Assembly: GCF_013267355.1 (NCBI RefSeq)
Contig: NZ_CP053985.1
Coordinates: 1,302,001 to 1,366,000, forward strand
DNA from: Achromobacter pestifer
Lineage (GTDB): Bacteria > Pseudomonadota > Gammaproteobacteria > Burkholderiales > Burkholderiaceae_B
Length of the DNA stretch: 64,000 bases
Direction: 5' to 3'
Numbering within the stretch: position 1 is the first letter of the stretch; each line of letters begins with the position of its first letter. Positions 33,780 to 42,756 of this stretch are shown here, in pieces. The notes below the pieces were generated by a model. That model ran no database searches. It saw nothing but the letters and a program-made list of their open reading frames with translations, and was not told where the DNA came from. Made by a program: the position numbers and the translations under genes.

Positions 33780-34271
33780 TCAAATCTTCAAAATCCGTTC
33801 ACCGCGTCCGATGCCGGACACGCCGGTGCGCACGGTTTCAAGGATTGCACTGCGGTCCAGGGCCTCCAGGAAGGCCTGTACTTTTTCCTGCACCCCCGTC
33901 AATTCGATGGTGTAGGACTTGTCGGTCACGTCGATGATGCGGCCGCGGAAGATATCCGCCATGCGCTTCATTTCCTCGCGCTCCTTGCCGACCGCGCGCA
34001 CCTTCACGAGCATCAGCTCGCGCTCGATGTGAGCGCCTTCGGTCAGGTCGACGACCTTGACCACATCCACCAGGCGGTTCAGGTGTTTGGTGATCTGCTC
34101 GATGATTTCATCGGAACCGGTGGTCACGATGGTCATGCGCGACAGCGTGGAGTCCTCGGTGGGCGCCACGGTCAGGGTCTCGATGTTGTAGCCCCGCGCG
34201 GAAAACAGGCCCACCACGCGCGACAGCGCGCCGGGTTCGTTTTCGAGGAGGACGGAAATCACGTGCTTCAT
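33780..34271 (-). CDS. ilvH: Acetolactate synthase small (regulatory) subunit
   Basis: 163 residues. An ACT domain at the N-terminus (MKHVISVLLENEPGALSRVV, GLFSARGYNIETLTVAPTED) binds valine for feedback control; the C-terminal half (RELMLVKVRAVGKEREEMKR) activates the catalytic subunit. It starts 11 bp after ilvI with GGAGG upstream. Length and sequence match IlvH/IlvN. Confidence 0.96.
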   Translation of the reverse strand: MKHVISVLLENEPGALSRVVGLFSARGYNIETLTVAPTEDSTLSRMTIVTTGSDEIIEQITKHLNRLVDVVKVVDLTEGAHIERELMLVKVRAVGKEREEMKRMADIFRGRIIDVTDKSYTIELTGVQEKVQAFLEALDRSAILETVRTGVSGIGRGERILKI

Positions 34272-34282
34272 GGGTGGCCTCC

Positions 34283-35998
34283 TTACAGGTCTTCAGAGCC
34301 GAGCAGCATTTCGGTCAGCCCGCGGCCGGCCTTGACCATCGGCCACACGTTTTCGGTGCGGTCGGTGATGAAGTCCAGGAACACCAGGCGATCCTTGTGC
34401 TTCTTGAACGCTTCGCGCAGCGCCGGCTCGACGTCCGCCGGGCGCTCGATGCGCAGACCCACGTGGCCATAGGCCTCGGCCACCTTGACGAAATCGGGCA
34501 GCGAATCCATGTAGGACTCGGAATAGCGCGAACCGTAGTCGATCTGCTGCCACTGCCGGACCATGCCCAGGAAGCGGTTGTTCAGGCAGATGATCTTCGG
34601 CGTCAGGCGGTACTGGTGGCAGGTCGACAGTTCCTGGATGTTCATCTGGATGGACCCTTCGCCAGTGATGACGGCGACGTCGTGTCCAGGATTGGCCATC
34701 TGCACGCCCATGGCGTACGGCAGGCCCACGCCCATGGTGCCCAGGCCGCCGGAGTTGATCCAGCGGCGCGGCTTGTCGAACTTGTAGTACTGCGCGGCCC
34801 ACATCTGGTGCTGGCCCACGTCGGAAGTCACGAAGGCGTCGCCGCCGGTCACTTCCCAGAGCTTTTCCACCACGTATTGCGGCTTGATGACCTCGTCCGA
34901 GTTGGCGAACTTCAGGCATTCCTTGCCGCGCCAGGACTCGACCTGCTCCCACCACTTGGTGATCGGGGCGGGCTTGTGCTCGGCCGCGGCGATGTCGTAC
35001 TGCGCGCTGAGGTCCGCCAGGACGTCCTTGACGTTACCGACGATCGGGACGTCCACGCGCACGCGCTTGGAGATCGACGAGGGATCGATATCGATATGGA
35101 TGATCTTGCGGGCGTTCTGGGCGAAGTGCTTGGGGTTGCCGATCACGCGGTCGTCGAAACGGGCGCCAATGGCCAGCAGCACGTCGCAGTGCTGCATCGC
35201 CATATTGGCCTCGTAGGTGCCGTGCATGCCGGGCATGCCCACGAACTGGCCGCTGCTGGCCGGGTAGCCGCCCAGGCCCATCAGGGTGCTGGTGCAGGGC
35301 GCGCCCAGTTGCGACACGAGCTTGTTCAGTTCGGGCGCGGCGTTCGACAGGATCACCCCGCCGCCCGTGTAGATCATCGGCCGCTCGGCGGCCAGCAGCA
35401 TCTGCACGGCTTTCTTGATCTGCCCCTGGTGGCCCTTGTTGACGGGCGCGTAGGAGCGCATCGAGATCTCGCCCTTGGGCGGCGTGTACTTGCACTGCGC
35501 GATGGTGATGTCCTTGGGGATATCCACCAGCACCGGGCCGGGACGGCCGGTGCGCGCGATGTAGAACGCGCGGCGCATGGTTTCGGCCAGGTCCTTGACG
35601 TCGCGCACGAGGAAGTTGTGCTTGACGCAGGGACGCGTGATGCCGACGGTGTCGCATTCCTGGAAGGCGTCCTCGCCAATGGCCGCAGTGGGCACCTGCC
35701 CGCTGATGATGACCATGGGGATGGAATCCATGTAGGCGGTGGCGATGCCGGTGACGGCATTGGTCACGCCCGGTCCGCTGGTCACGAGGCAGACGCCGAC
35801 CTTTTGCGACGAGCGCGAATAGGCATCGGCGGCGTGCACGGCGGCCTGCTCGTGACGAACCAGGATATGCTGGAATTTGTCTTGCTTGAAAATCGCGTCG
35901 TAGATGTAAAGCACCGCGCCGCCAGGGTAGCCGAAAACGTGTTCCACGCCTTCATCGGCCAGGCAGCGCACGACGATGTCGGCGCCATTCAGTTCCAT
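34283..35998 (-). CDS. ilvI: Acetolactate synthase large (catalytic) subunit
   Basis: 571 residues from the ATG at 35998, preceded by AAGGA. A ThDP enzyme that condenses pyruvate with pyruvate or 2-oxobutyrate. The N-terminal GYPGGAVLYIYDAIFKQD and the catalytic Glu in ILVRHEQAAVHAADAYSR are visible, along with the central FAD-binding part (VLLAIGARFDDRVIGNP). The ThDP motif begins ITGEGSIQMNIQELST and ends NNRFLGMVRQW; the usual GDG is GEG here. First gene of ilvI-ilvH-ilvC. Confidence 0.96.
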   Translation of the reverse strand: MELNGADIVVRCLADEGVEHVFGYPGGAVLYIYDAIFKQDKFQHILVRHEQAAVHAADAYSRSSQKVGVCLVTSGPGVTNAVTGIATAYMDSIPMVIISGQVPTAAIGEDAFQECDTVGITRPCVKHNFLVRDVKDLAETMRRAFYIARTGRPGPVLVDIPKDITIAQCKYTPPKGEISMRSYAPVNKGHQGQIKKAVQMLLAAERPMIYTGGGVILSNAAPELNKLVSQLGAPCTSTLMGLGGYPASSGQFVGMPGMHGTYEANMAMQHCDVLLAIGARFDDRVIGNPKHFAQNARKIIHIDIDPSSISKRVRVDVPIVGNVKDVLADLSAQYDIAAAEHKPAPITKWWEQVESWRGKECLKFANSDEVIKPQYVVEKLWEVTGGDAFVTSDVGQHQMWAAQYYKFDKPRRWINSGGLGTMGVGLPYAMGVQMANPGHDVAVITGEGSIQMNIQELSTCHQYRLTPKIICLNNRFLGMVRQWQQIDYGSRYSESYMDSLPDFVKVAEAYGHVGLRIERPADVEPALREAFKKHKDRLVFLDFITDRTENVWPMVKAGRGLTEMLLGSEDL

Positions 35999-36471
35999 GT
36001 TGTCATTCCTTTCAGTACCGGCCCTGCAACCCTGACTGCTGCTCGCCCGGATACGGCGGCAACTGAACCCATACCGGTTCCGACAACATGATCCGGCGCT
36101 TTGCGGCTCACGGAGCCACGCCACCCGGACACCTTGCCGACCCGGCACACGCTCGACAAGAACGCAGTGCAAACGCCCCTGGGGGACGCTGGAGGTCGAA
36201 ATGGAAGCCTTGGCAACACACGCTTGTGGCGCGGCCAACGGCAGGTGTAACTGCTGCGGGATGGCTGGGGGGTGATCCAGGCAATCCGCCTCAACGCACC
36301 GGTTTCGGATAGGCAGACCGGTGCAAGTGGAGCAATTTACCGCGTTGCGTCAAAGGTGGCAAATCGGCTTTTGCACCAGCGTTGCGTGGAAGGTTCGGTA
36401 ACCATCCGACCCCAAAAATCTGGGCAGTCTCTCTATACTTGTTTCGTCTCCCAAAATCGAACCCGCCGCCC
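35999..36471. promoter_or_regulatory. ilvI leader and divergent promoter region
   Basis: 473 bp between divergent genes. An inverted repeat GCACCGGT/ACCGGTGC (36296-36303 and 36317-36324, 13-nt loop) lies in the ilvI leader about 300 nt upstream of its start. No T-run follows, and I find no leader peptide rich in Leu, Val or Ile, so classical attenuation is not supported. No clear -35/-10 pair is visible in either direction. Confidence 0.4.
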
Positions 36472-38694
36472 ATGGATTTGCGCATTGCCAGCATCCGCCG
36501 CTTCCTCTACAGCCACTACTTCTTCGGAGGGGTGCGCCAGGGGGTGGGAATGCTGTTGCCCGTGCTGGTGCTGGGCGGCCTCTTCGGCAACTACACCACC
36601 GGGCTGGTCGCGACCTTCGGCGCGCAGTGCCTCGCCATCATCGACCAGCCGGGCGGGCCGCAGCGCCACCGCACCAACGAGATGCTGGGCGGCGCCGCGC
36701 TGGGTACGCTGACCGTCATCATCACCGGCTTCGCGTCCTCGCACCCCGTGCTGATCTGGCTGGCGGTCATCGCGCAGTGTTTCGTCTATTCGATGTTCAC
36801 GGTGTTCGGCAAGCGCGGCGGGCTGATCGGCTTTGCCGGGCTGCTGCTGATGACCCTGACCATGCATTCGCCGCTGGCGCCGCACGAGGTGCTGGCGCAC
36901 GCCGCGGCCACGCTGGGCGGGGCGCTGTTCTACGTGGCGTTCAGCCTGGGATTCTCGCGCCTGTTCTGGCTGCGTGAAGAGCAGCAAGCCATGTCGGTGG
37001 CGCTGTTCGCCACCGCCGACTATGTGGCGGCGCGCGCGGCCTTCTACGACGAAACGGCCGACCTCGACGACGCCTATCGCGAGGTCATGCAGCGCCAATC
37101 CGTCATGACTGAAAAGCACCAGGCGGCGCGCGACATGGTGCTGCGCGCCCTGCCCCGCGGCAAGGGCCTGGGCGACCGTCAGCGCGTGATGATCTGGAAC
37201 ATGTTCGTGGACATGCTGCAGCTGCTGGACACGCTGGTGGCCACGCACACCGACTACCCCGCGCTGCGCCGCGCGCTGGCTGGCAGCGATTGCCTGATGT
37301 TCATGCGCGACGCGCTGGTGAAGATGTCGCTGGAGCTCAACCGCATCGCGCTGGACGTGTCGCGCGGACGCAAGGTGCAGTACCGCAGCAGCGCCAAGGC
37401 CGAGCTGCGCGCCATCGAGTACGAGATCGAACAGCTCAAGCAGCAGGGCCTGGGCGAGCGGGAGCCGGAGATGCTGGCGCTGATCGTCCAGGTGCTGCGC
37501 CGGCTGCGCAATTCGGCGCGCATCGTCAACCGCCTGGCCGACCATACCGCCGCCTCGCCCGACGCCAAGCCGACCGACGTGCTGCGCATCAACAAGTCGC
37601 TGACGCGCTTCATTTCGCGCCAGGAATTCCGCGTGGGGCTCTTGACCAGCAACCTGCGCCTGGATTCGCCGCACTTCCGCTACGCGCTGCGCGTAACGGC
37701 CGCCGCGGCCATCGCCATGACCCTGGCCAGCCAGTGGCTGTCGCCGGCATTTTCCGCGCATAACTACTGGATCATGCTGACGATCGTCATCATCATGAAG
37801 CCCGGTTTCGCGCTGACGCGCCAGCGCAACAGCTGGCGCCTGATGGGCACGCTGATCGGCTGCATTCTGGCCTTGCTGCTGTTCAACCTGACCGATCGGC
37901 CGGAACTCCTGTTCGCGGCGCTGCTGGGCGCCTGCATCATGGGCAACAGCCTGGTGCAGCTGAACTACATGGCCAGCGCCACCTTCAACACGCTGTTCGT
38001 GGTGCTGGTGTTCCACTTCGTGTCGCCGGGCACCGTCTCCATGGCGGTGATCGGCGAACGCGCCATCGACACGCTGATCGGCTGCGCGCTGGCGCTGATC
38101 TGCAGCTACATCCTGCCCTGGTGGGAGGCCCGCTACCTGAAACCTCTGGCGGCCGCGGCCACGCGCGCCAACCGCGAATACCTGATCGCGGGCCTGCGCT
38201 ATGTCGAGGCCATGCAGGCCCACGGCGCGCCGGTGGGCGCCGCCGCCGGCGAAACCCCGGCGGTGACGGACGCCGACCTGGCGTGGCGGCTGGCGCGCAA
38301 GAACGTGCACATCGCCTTCAGCAATTTCGCCGAAGCGTTCTACCGCATGATGAGCGAGCCCACGTCGCACCAGGTGAGCGTGCCCGAGCTGAACAACCTG
38401 CTGATCCAGAACCACATCCTGGCTTCGCAGATCACGGCGGTCATTCCCATCCTGGCCGCCCTGCCGGCCACGCCCGAGGCCGTGCAGCGGGCGCTGACCG
38501 GCATGGTGGACCTGCTGGACGAGAATCGGGCGCAAGCGCCGACCGGCCTGCCGACCCAGTTCGACACCGAAGGCGAACTGGCGGCGCTGGTTTATCCGAT
38601 CAAGCAGATGCTGAAGGCGGCGCACATGATCCGCCAGGAATTGCACGCGCTGGCCGATCCCACGCACGCGCCGCGGGTGGCGGCGGCAGCGTGA
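36472..38694 (+). CDS. FUSC-family inner-membrane protein (YccS/YhfK-like)
   Basis: 740 residues. Two sets of about six membrane helices: residues 15-190 (VLVLGGLFGNYTTGLVATFG, IWLAVIAQCFVYSMFTVFG, LMTLTMHSPLAPHEVLAHAA) and about 400-560 (VTAAAAIAMTLASQWLSPAF, YWIMLTIVIIMKPGFALTRQ, RLMGTLIGCILALLLF). A long soluble helical part lies between them and another at the C-terminus. HNYWIMLTIVIIMKPGFALTRQRNSWR is the FUSC-like hallmark region. Members resemble aromatic-acid exporters (AaeB), but no partner membrane-fusion gene is present. Substrate unknown. Confidence 0.85.
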   Translation: MDLRIASIRRFLYSHYFFGGVRQGVGMLLPVLVLGGLFGNYTTGLVATFGAQCLAIIDQPGGPQRHRTNEMLGGAALGTLTVIITGFASSHPVLIWLAVIAQCFVYSMFTVFGKRGGLIGFAGLLLMTLTMHSPLAPHEVLAHAAATLGGALFYVAFSLGFSRLFWLREEQQAMSVALFATADYVAARAAFYDETADLDDAYREVMQRQSVMTEKHQAARDMVLRALPRGKGLGDRQRVMIWNMFVDMLQLLDTLVATHTDYPALRRALAGSDCLMFMRDALVKMSLELNRIALDVSRGRKVQYRSSAKAELRAIEYEIEQLKQQGLGEREPEMLALIVQVLRRLRNSARIVNRLADHTAASPDAKPTDVLRINKSLTRFISRQEFRVGLLTSNLRLDSPHFRYALRVTAAAAIAMTLASQWLSPAFSAHNYWIMLTIVIIMKPGFALTRQRNSWRLMGTLIGCILALLLFNLTDRPELLFAALLGACIMGNSLVQLNYMASATFNTLFVVLVFHFVSPGTVSMAVIGERAIDTLIGCALALICSYILPWWEARYLKPLAAAATRANREYLIAGLRYVEAMQAHGAPVGAAAGETPAVTDADLAWRLARKNVHIAFSNFAEAFYRMMSEPTSHQVSVPELNNLLIQNHILASQITAVIPILAALPATPEAVQRALTGMVDLLDENRAQAPTGLPTQFDTEGELAALVYPIKQMLKAAHMIRQELHALADPTHAPRVAAAA

Positions 38695-38726
38695 CCGCCT
38701 TGGGTTGAGCTGGCGGAATCGGGGAA

Positions 38727-38747
38727 TCCCGGGCGCGAGGCCCGGGA
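38727..38747. terminator. Possible bidirectional hairpin between convergent genes
   Basis: TCCCGGGC and GCCCGGGA pair over 8 bp around a 5-nt loop in the 58 bp between the FUSC gene and yaaA. There is no T-run, so termination is uncertain. Confidence 0.4.
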
Positions 38748-38752
38748 CCGGA

Positions 38753-39523
38753 TCAGACCTTGCGGCGGAACACCAGCTTGTCTTGCGACGAGGCGGAGGC
38801 GTCGAACTTGTAGCCTTCCAGGTCGAAGCCCTGCAGGCCTTCGGGCTTGGACACCTTGTGCAGGATCGCGTAGCGCGCCATCAGGCCGCGCGCGCGCTTG
38901 GCGTGGAAGCTGATGATCTTCCAGGCGCCGTTCTTCCAGTCCTGGAACACGCACTGCACCACCCGCGCCTTCAGCGTCTTCAGGTCGACCGACTTGAAGT
39001 ATTCCTCGGACGCCAGGTTGACGATGACGGGCGTCTTCTGGCCGGCCTGCCGTTCGTTCAGGTAATCGGCGATGGCCGGCCCCCAGTACTCGTACAGGTT
39101 CTTGCCCTTGGGCGTGGCCAGGCGCGTGCCCATTTCCAGGCGGTACGGCTGCATCAGGTCCAGCGGGCGCAGCACGCCATACAGGCCGCTCAGGATGGCC
39201 ACGTGCTCTTGCGCCCAATCCAGCTGCTTGGCCGACAGGGTGGCGGCCTCCAGCCCTTCGTAGACGTCGCCGTTGAAAGCCAGCACCGCCTGGCGCGAAT
39301 TGGTCTGCGTGAAGCTGCGCTTCCAGTGGGCATAGCGCTGCACGTTCAGCTCGGACAGCGCCGGGCTCAGGCTCATGAGTTCGGAGATGTCCTCGGCCGA
39401 CTTGGTCTTCAGCACTTTGATGAGGGCGGCGGCCTGGTCCACGAACAGCGGCTGGGTATGCGTCTCGATGTGCAGCGGCGAGTCGTAATCCAGCTTCTTG
39501 GCGGGAGAAAGCAGAAACAGCAT
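38753..39523 (-). CDS. yaaA: Peroxide stress protein YaaA
   Basis: 256 residues. MLFLLSPAKKLDYDSPLH at the start, FNGDVYEGLEA, LYGVLRPLDLMQPYRLEMGT, YWGPAIADYLNE, VVNLASEEYFKS-type (here VIVNLASEEYFKSVD) and ISFHAKRARGLMARY are the family hallmarks. YaaA lowers free intracellular iron during peroxide stress and has a helix-hairpin-helix-like DNA-binding fold. Full length. Confidence 0.95.
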   Translation of the reverse strand: MLFLLSPAKKLDYDSPLHIETHTQPLFVDQAAALIKVLKTKSAEDISELMSLSPALSELNVQRYAHWKRSFTQTNSRQAVLAFNGDVYEGLEAATLSAKQLDWAQEHVAILSGLYGVLRPLDLMQPYRLEMGTRLATPKGKNLYEYWGPAIADYLNERQAGQKTPVIVNLASEEYFKSVDLKTLKARVVQCVFQDWKNGAWKIISFHAKRARGLMARYAILHKVSKPEGLQGFDLEGYKFDASASSQDKLVFRRKV

Positions 39524-39537
39524 TCGGGAATTCCTTT

Positions 39538-40320
39538 TTAGCGTGCCGTCCAGCCGCCATCGACCGAGACGGACGTACCTGTGATTTGCGCGGCAGCGTC
39601 CGAAGCCAGGAACACCGCGGTGCCCCCCAACTGCTCCGGCGTCACGAACTGCAGCGACGGTTGCTTCTCGCTCAGCAGTTCGCGCGCGGCGGTTTCCTGA
39701 TCGACGCCGTTCTTTTCCGCCATCGCGGTGATCTGCTTTTCAACCAGCGGGGTGCGGACCCAGCCCGGGCAGATGGAGTTGGCGGTGATGCCCTGCCCCG
39801 CCGTCTCCAGCGCGGTGACCTTGGTGAAACCGACCACGCCATGCTTGGCCGCCACGTAGGCCGACTTGTTGGCCGAGGCCACCAGGCCGTGGGCCGACGC
39901 GATGTTGATGATGCGGCCGAATCCCTGCTTCTTCATGTGCGGCAAGGCGGCGGCGGTGCCATGGAACACGGCCGACAGGTTCAGCGCCAGGATCGCGTCC
40001 CATTTTTCGGTGGGGAAATCCTCGATCAAGGCGGTGTGCTGGATGCCGGCGTTGTTGACCAGGATGTCGATGCGGCCCAACTGGCGCACGGCGTTCTCGA
40101 CCAGCTCGCGCACGGCCGCGCCCTTGGACAAGTCGGCGCCGTCGTAGATGACCTTCACGCCGTGCTTGTCGGCCAGGCTGGCGCGGAGCTTTTCGATTTC
40201 GGCGGCATCGCCGAAGCCGTTCAAGACGATATCGGCGCCTTGCTGGGCAAAGGCAGTGGCGATACCCAGGCCGATGCCGCTGGTGGAACCGGTGACAAGG
40301 GCGACTTTTCCTTTAAGCAT
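39538..40320 (-). CDS. D-3-hydroxybutyrate dehydrogenase (short-chain dehydrogenase)
   Basis: 260 residues. Rossmann motif TGSTSGIGLGIATAFAQQG, NNAGIQHTALIEDFP, active-site Ser in INIASAHGLVASANKSAYVAAKHG with Tyr-x-x-x-Lys, and GWVRTPLVEKQITA-type C-terminal substrate loop ending SVDGGWTAR. Length and the SAHGLVAS and GWVRTPLV motifs fit bacterial 3-hydroxybutyrate dehydrogenase (PHB catabolism). I chose the ATG at 40320, with AGGAG 7 nt upstream, over one 6 nt earlier. Confidence 0.9.
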   Translation of the reverse strand: MLKGKVALVTGSTSGIGLGIATAFAQQGADIVLNGFGDAAEIEKLRASLADKHGVKVIYDGADLSKGAAVRELVENAVRQLGRIDILVNNAGIQHTALIEDFPTEKWDAILALNLSAVFHGTAAALPHMKKQGFGRIINIASAHGLVASANKSAYVAAKHGVVGFTKVTALETAGQGITANSICPGWVRTPLVEKQITAMAEKNGVDQETAARELLSEKQPSLQFVTPEQLGGTAVFLASDAAAQITGTSVSVDGGWTAR

Positions 40321-40422
40321 GAGCATTCTCCTGTGGTCGGGCGCGTTGGGCGGGCAAAGCAAGGGTCAAGTGTAGCTGCCCGGCATGACGGCAATCATGC
40401 CATGTCCGTACGGCCCGCAGGG

Positions 40423-41640
40423 TCAAGCAGCGGGAGGAGAGTCGCGTGGCGCGGGAGGTTTCGGCGTCTCGTCCTGGGCCGGTTCCGCCGCCGGCAGATC
40501 GGCCATGCCGCCCCGGTTCTCGGGTATGCGTTCCAGCAGCTTGATCAGCATCGGCACCACGCCCATCGAAATCGCCACGATGACGGACAGCAGATCGCGC
40601 TGTTCCAGATTCATCAGATGGTTGTCCCAGGCTTCATTGAAGATGGCGAAGCTGAACTCGCCGCCCTGCGCCAGCGCCAGGGCGAACAGCAGGCGGTGAT
40701 AGCGCGGCAGGCCCAGGAAGCGCGAAAAGCCGTACAGAATCAAGGCCTTGACCAGCAGCAGCGCGAACACGCCCACTAGAATGAAAGGCCAATGGTTGGC
40801 CACCACCTTCAAGTTCACCGACATGCCGATGGCCACGAAGAACAGGCCCAGCAACAGGCCCTTGAACGGATCGATCGCCTTTTCCAGATCGTCCCGGTAG
40901 CGGGACTCGGCCATCAACACGCCCACCAGGAACCCGCCTAGGCCCGCCGATAGGCCGGCGTAGTCGAACAGTTGGGCGGCGCCCACCACCATCAGCAGGG
41001 CGGCAGCCGTGAACAATTCGTTCAGTTGCGCCCGGGCGGCCCAGCCCAGCAGCCGCAGCCGGTACGCCGCGGCGACCACCACCACGGCGATCAGCGCCTC
41101 CTTGAAGGAAGGCGCCGAGGCTCCGTCGGAACCCAACAGGCCCGCCGCCACCAGCATCGGGATCGCCGCCATGTCCTGGAACAGCAGTATCCCCAGCGCC
41201 GACCTGCCCAGCGGCGTGCGCGTCAGCATGCGCTCGTCCAGCAGCCGCAAGGCCACCGCCGTGGACGACAGGGCCAGCGACAGGCCGCAAAGGATCGCCG
41301 CCTGCCACTCCATGCCGGCCAAGTGCCGCAGCGCCGCGCCGAACACCACCGCCAGCAGCAGCCCGCAAGCCAGCATCTGCAAGGAACCCAGCACGAAGAC
41401 TTCGTTGCGCATGGCCCACAGGCGCTTGGGGGAAAGCTCCAGCCCGATGATGAACAGCATCATCACCACGCCCCACTGGGACACGCCGATCATGGTGTCC
41501 ACATTGGTGACGAGCCTGAGACAGGACGGCCCCACCAACACGCCGGCAAGCAGGTATCCCGGGATCGCGCCCAGGCCCAGCAACTGGGTCAGGGGCACGC
41601 ACAGCACGGCCGCAAGCAGGAGGATGAGGATCAGATCCAT
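40423..41640 (-). CDS. CPA2-family cation:proton antiporter lacking the RCK domain
   Basis: 405 residues, about 11-12 membrane helices. It begins MDLILILLLAAVLCVPLTQL and contains GAIPGYLLAGVLVGPSCLRL, FIIGLELSPKRLWAM, GLSLALSSTAVALRLLDER and LLFQDMAAIPMLVAAGLLG, the KefB/KefC-like transport domain. The QDMAAIP Asp is the ion site. Unlike KefB/C (about 600 residues) there is no C-terminal TrkA-N nucleotide-binding domain; the protein ends in a Pro-rich tail (AEPAQDETPKPPAPRD). It may be regulated by a separate protein or be a simple K+ or Na+/H+ antiporter. Confidence 0.88.
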   Translation of the reverse strand: MDLILILLLAAVLCVPLTQLLGLGAIPGYLLAGVLVGPSCLRLVTNVDTMIGVSQWGVVMMLFIIGLELSPKRLWAMRNEVFVLGSLQMLACGLLLAVVFGAALRHLAGMEWQAAILCGLSLALSSTAVALRLLDERMLTRTPLGRSALGILLFQDMAAIPMLVAAGLLGSDGASAPSFKEALIAVVVVAAAYRLRLLGWAARAQLNELFTAAALLMVVGAAQLFDYAGLSAGLGGFLVGVLMAESRYRDDLEKAIDPFKGLLLGLFFVAIGMSVNLKVVANHWPFILVGVFALLLVKALILYGFSRFLGLPRYHRLLFALALAQGGEFSFAIFNEAWDNHLMNLEQRDLLSVIVAISMGVVPMLIKLLERIPENRGGMADLPAAEPAQDETPKPPAPRDSPPAA

Positions 41641-41779
41641 GGGACTAGCGGTTCCGGGATGAACGCCTAGACAGGCGCATTGCCTGGGCGGGAGCGCCCG
41701 GCATGTCGGAATTCTGCGCAAAGAACGCCGCCACTGAAAGCCAGTTGAAACCCGCTGTGGGGGACTTTCAACTACCCCC

Positions 41780-41809
41780 TTTACACAAACAAAAAAAATC
41801 CTGTAGAAT
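41780..41809 (+). promoter_or_regulatory. Sigma70-like promoter of tRNA-Ser
   Basis: TTTACA (41780-41785) and TAGAAT (41804-41809) with an 18-bp spacer, preceded by a T/A-poor tract and followed by a GC-rich discriminator (GCGGGC). Transcription would begin about 110 nt before the mature tRNA. Confidence 0.65.
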
Positions 41810-41926
41810 TGCGGGCTTCGCTGCTTCGACAACGAAGATCCTTCCGACCAGGGATCTTTAGTGGAAGACCCGGCCCTTGGGGTAACCCAGGCCAGCCAGG
41901 AACACCGCCGTTACGAAACCCAGCAA

Positions 41927-42018
<92 letters not shown>

Positions 42019-42045
42019 TATTCCAAGCACTTACGTGCTTTGCAG

Positions 42046-42070
42046 AGGCCCCGAAAGGGGCCTTTTGCTT
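42046..42070 (+). terminator. Rho-independent terminator of tRNA-Ser
   Basis: AGGCCCC and GGGGCCT pair around a GAAA loop, followed by TTTGCTTTT. It begins 28 bp after the tRNA. Confidence 0.9.
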
Positions 42071-42099
42071 TTAGGCTGTCGAGGGCGCAAGCATCCCTG

Positions 42100-42414
42100 T
42101 CAAGCAGACATTGGCTGATAGATGATCGGAGCGAGGGTCAATCGAAGCATGAGTTGCACCGGCGGGAGGCCGCGTATCGACTCGTGCGGGCGGCATTGAT
42201 CCAGACGTATTGCGTCAGGCGGCCCACAGCAGTCGATCAAACAGCTCATGACCCGAATCGGACATGCCGAAGGGTTGGGCATGCCTATCTCGATCGCCAA
42301 GCACTCCCGGCTTGCCTCGTCGCTCACGTAGCGTTCGGAACCGTCGACCGCCGCAGAGCGCGTCCTGCATGATGTAGAGCGCCCAACGGCGATTGGGCTC
42401 TGTGGCCGATCCAA
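42100..42414 (-). pseudogene. IS3-family transposase OrfB remnant (DDE integrase core, internally deleted)
   Basis: The minus-strand frame retains SDEASRECLAIEIGMPNPSA, CLIDCCGPPDAIRLDQ and then RPHESIRGLPPVQ. In intact IS3 OrfB proteins the first segment surrounds the first catalytic Asp, the second ends in the Asp of IRLDNGPEF, and the RPHxSL segment lies about 100 residues later. Here the second and third are directly joined, so the middle of the core including the catalytic Glu is missing. No start or complete domain remains. It lies beside an OrfA remnant of the same family. Confidence 0.7.
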
Positions 42415-42459
42415 ATGCCTATAGAGATTGGTCCGGCAGCCGCTTCTTGTAGCGCCGAG

Positions 42460-42693
42460 TCAACTTAAGACGCGGCCGGCAAACATGCTCTTGAGTTTGG
42501 CGTTTTCAGCTTCCAGTTCACGCAGCCGCCGCAACTCGGACTTCTGAACATCGGAGTACTCACTCCTCCAAAGGTAAGACGTGGCATCGCCGATGCCATG
42601 TTTGCGACACAGCTCGGCGACTGGCATGCCGGCTTCACCCCCCCCCTTCAATACGGCAACGATCTGGCCCTCTGTAAATCTACTTTTCTTCAA
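42460..42693 (-). CDS. IS3-family transposase OrfA, shortened
   Basis: 77 residues from the TTG at 42693, with GGAG 6 nt upstream. KKSRFTEGQIVAVLKGGGEA, GMPVAELCRKHGIGDATSYL and WRSEYSDVQKSELRRLRELE are the helix-turn-helix and leucine-zipper parts of IS3/IS407-like OrfA. A run of C/G near 42638 gives an unusual GGG insertion in the KGGGEAG loop. The end (LKSMFAGRVLS) lacks the usual continuation, and the downstream OrfB is degraded, so the element is dead. I could not define the terminal inverted repeats. Confidence 0.75.
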   Translation of the reverse strand: MKKSRFTEGQIVAVLKGGGEAGMPVAELCRKHGIGDATSYLWRSEYSDVQKSELRRLRELEAENAKLKSMFAGRVLS

Positions 42694-42756
42694 GGAAATC
42701 TCCGACTCAGGCAGATTCCGAAGTTCCACCGGTCGGCGCCTACCTGAAGGGGAAGC

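Noticed and set aside
35999..36471. An ilv attenuator with a leader peptide.
   Set aside because: No short frame rich in Leu, Val or Ile with a following terminator was found; the only hairpin has no T-run.
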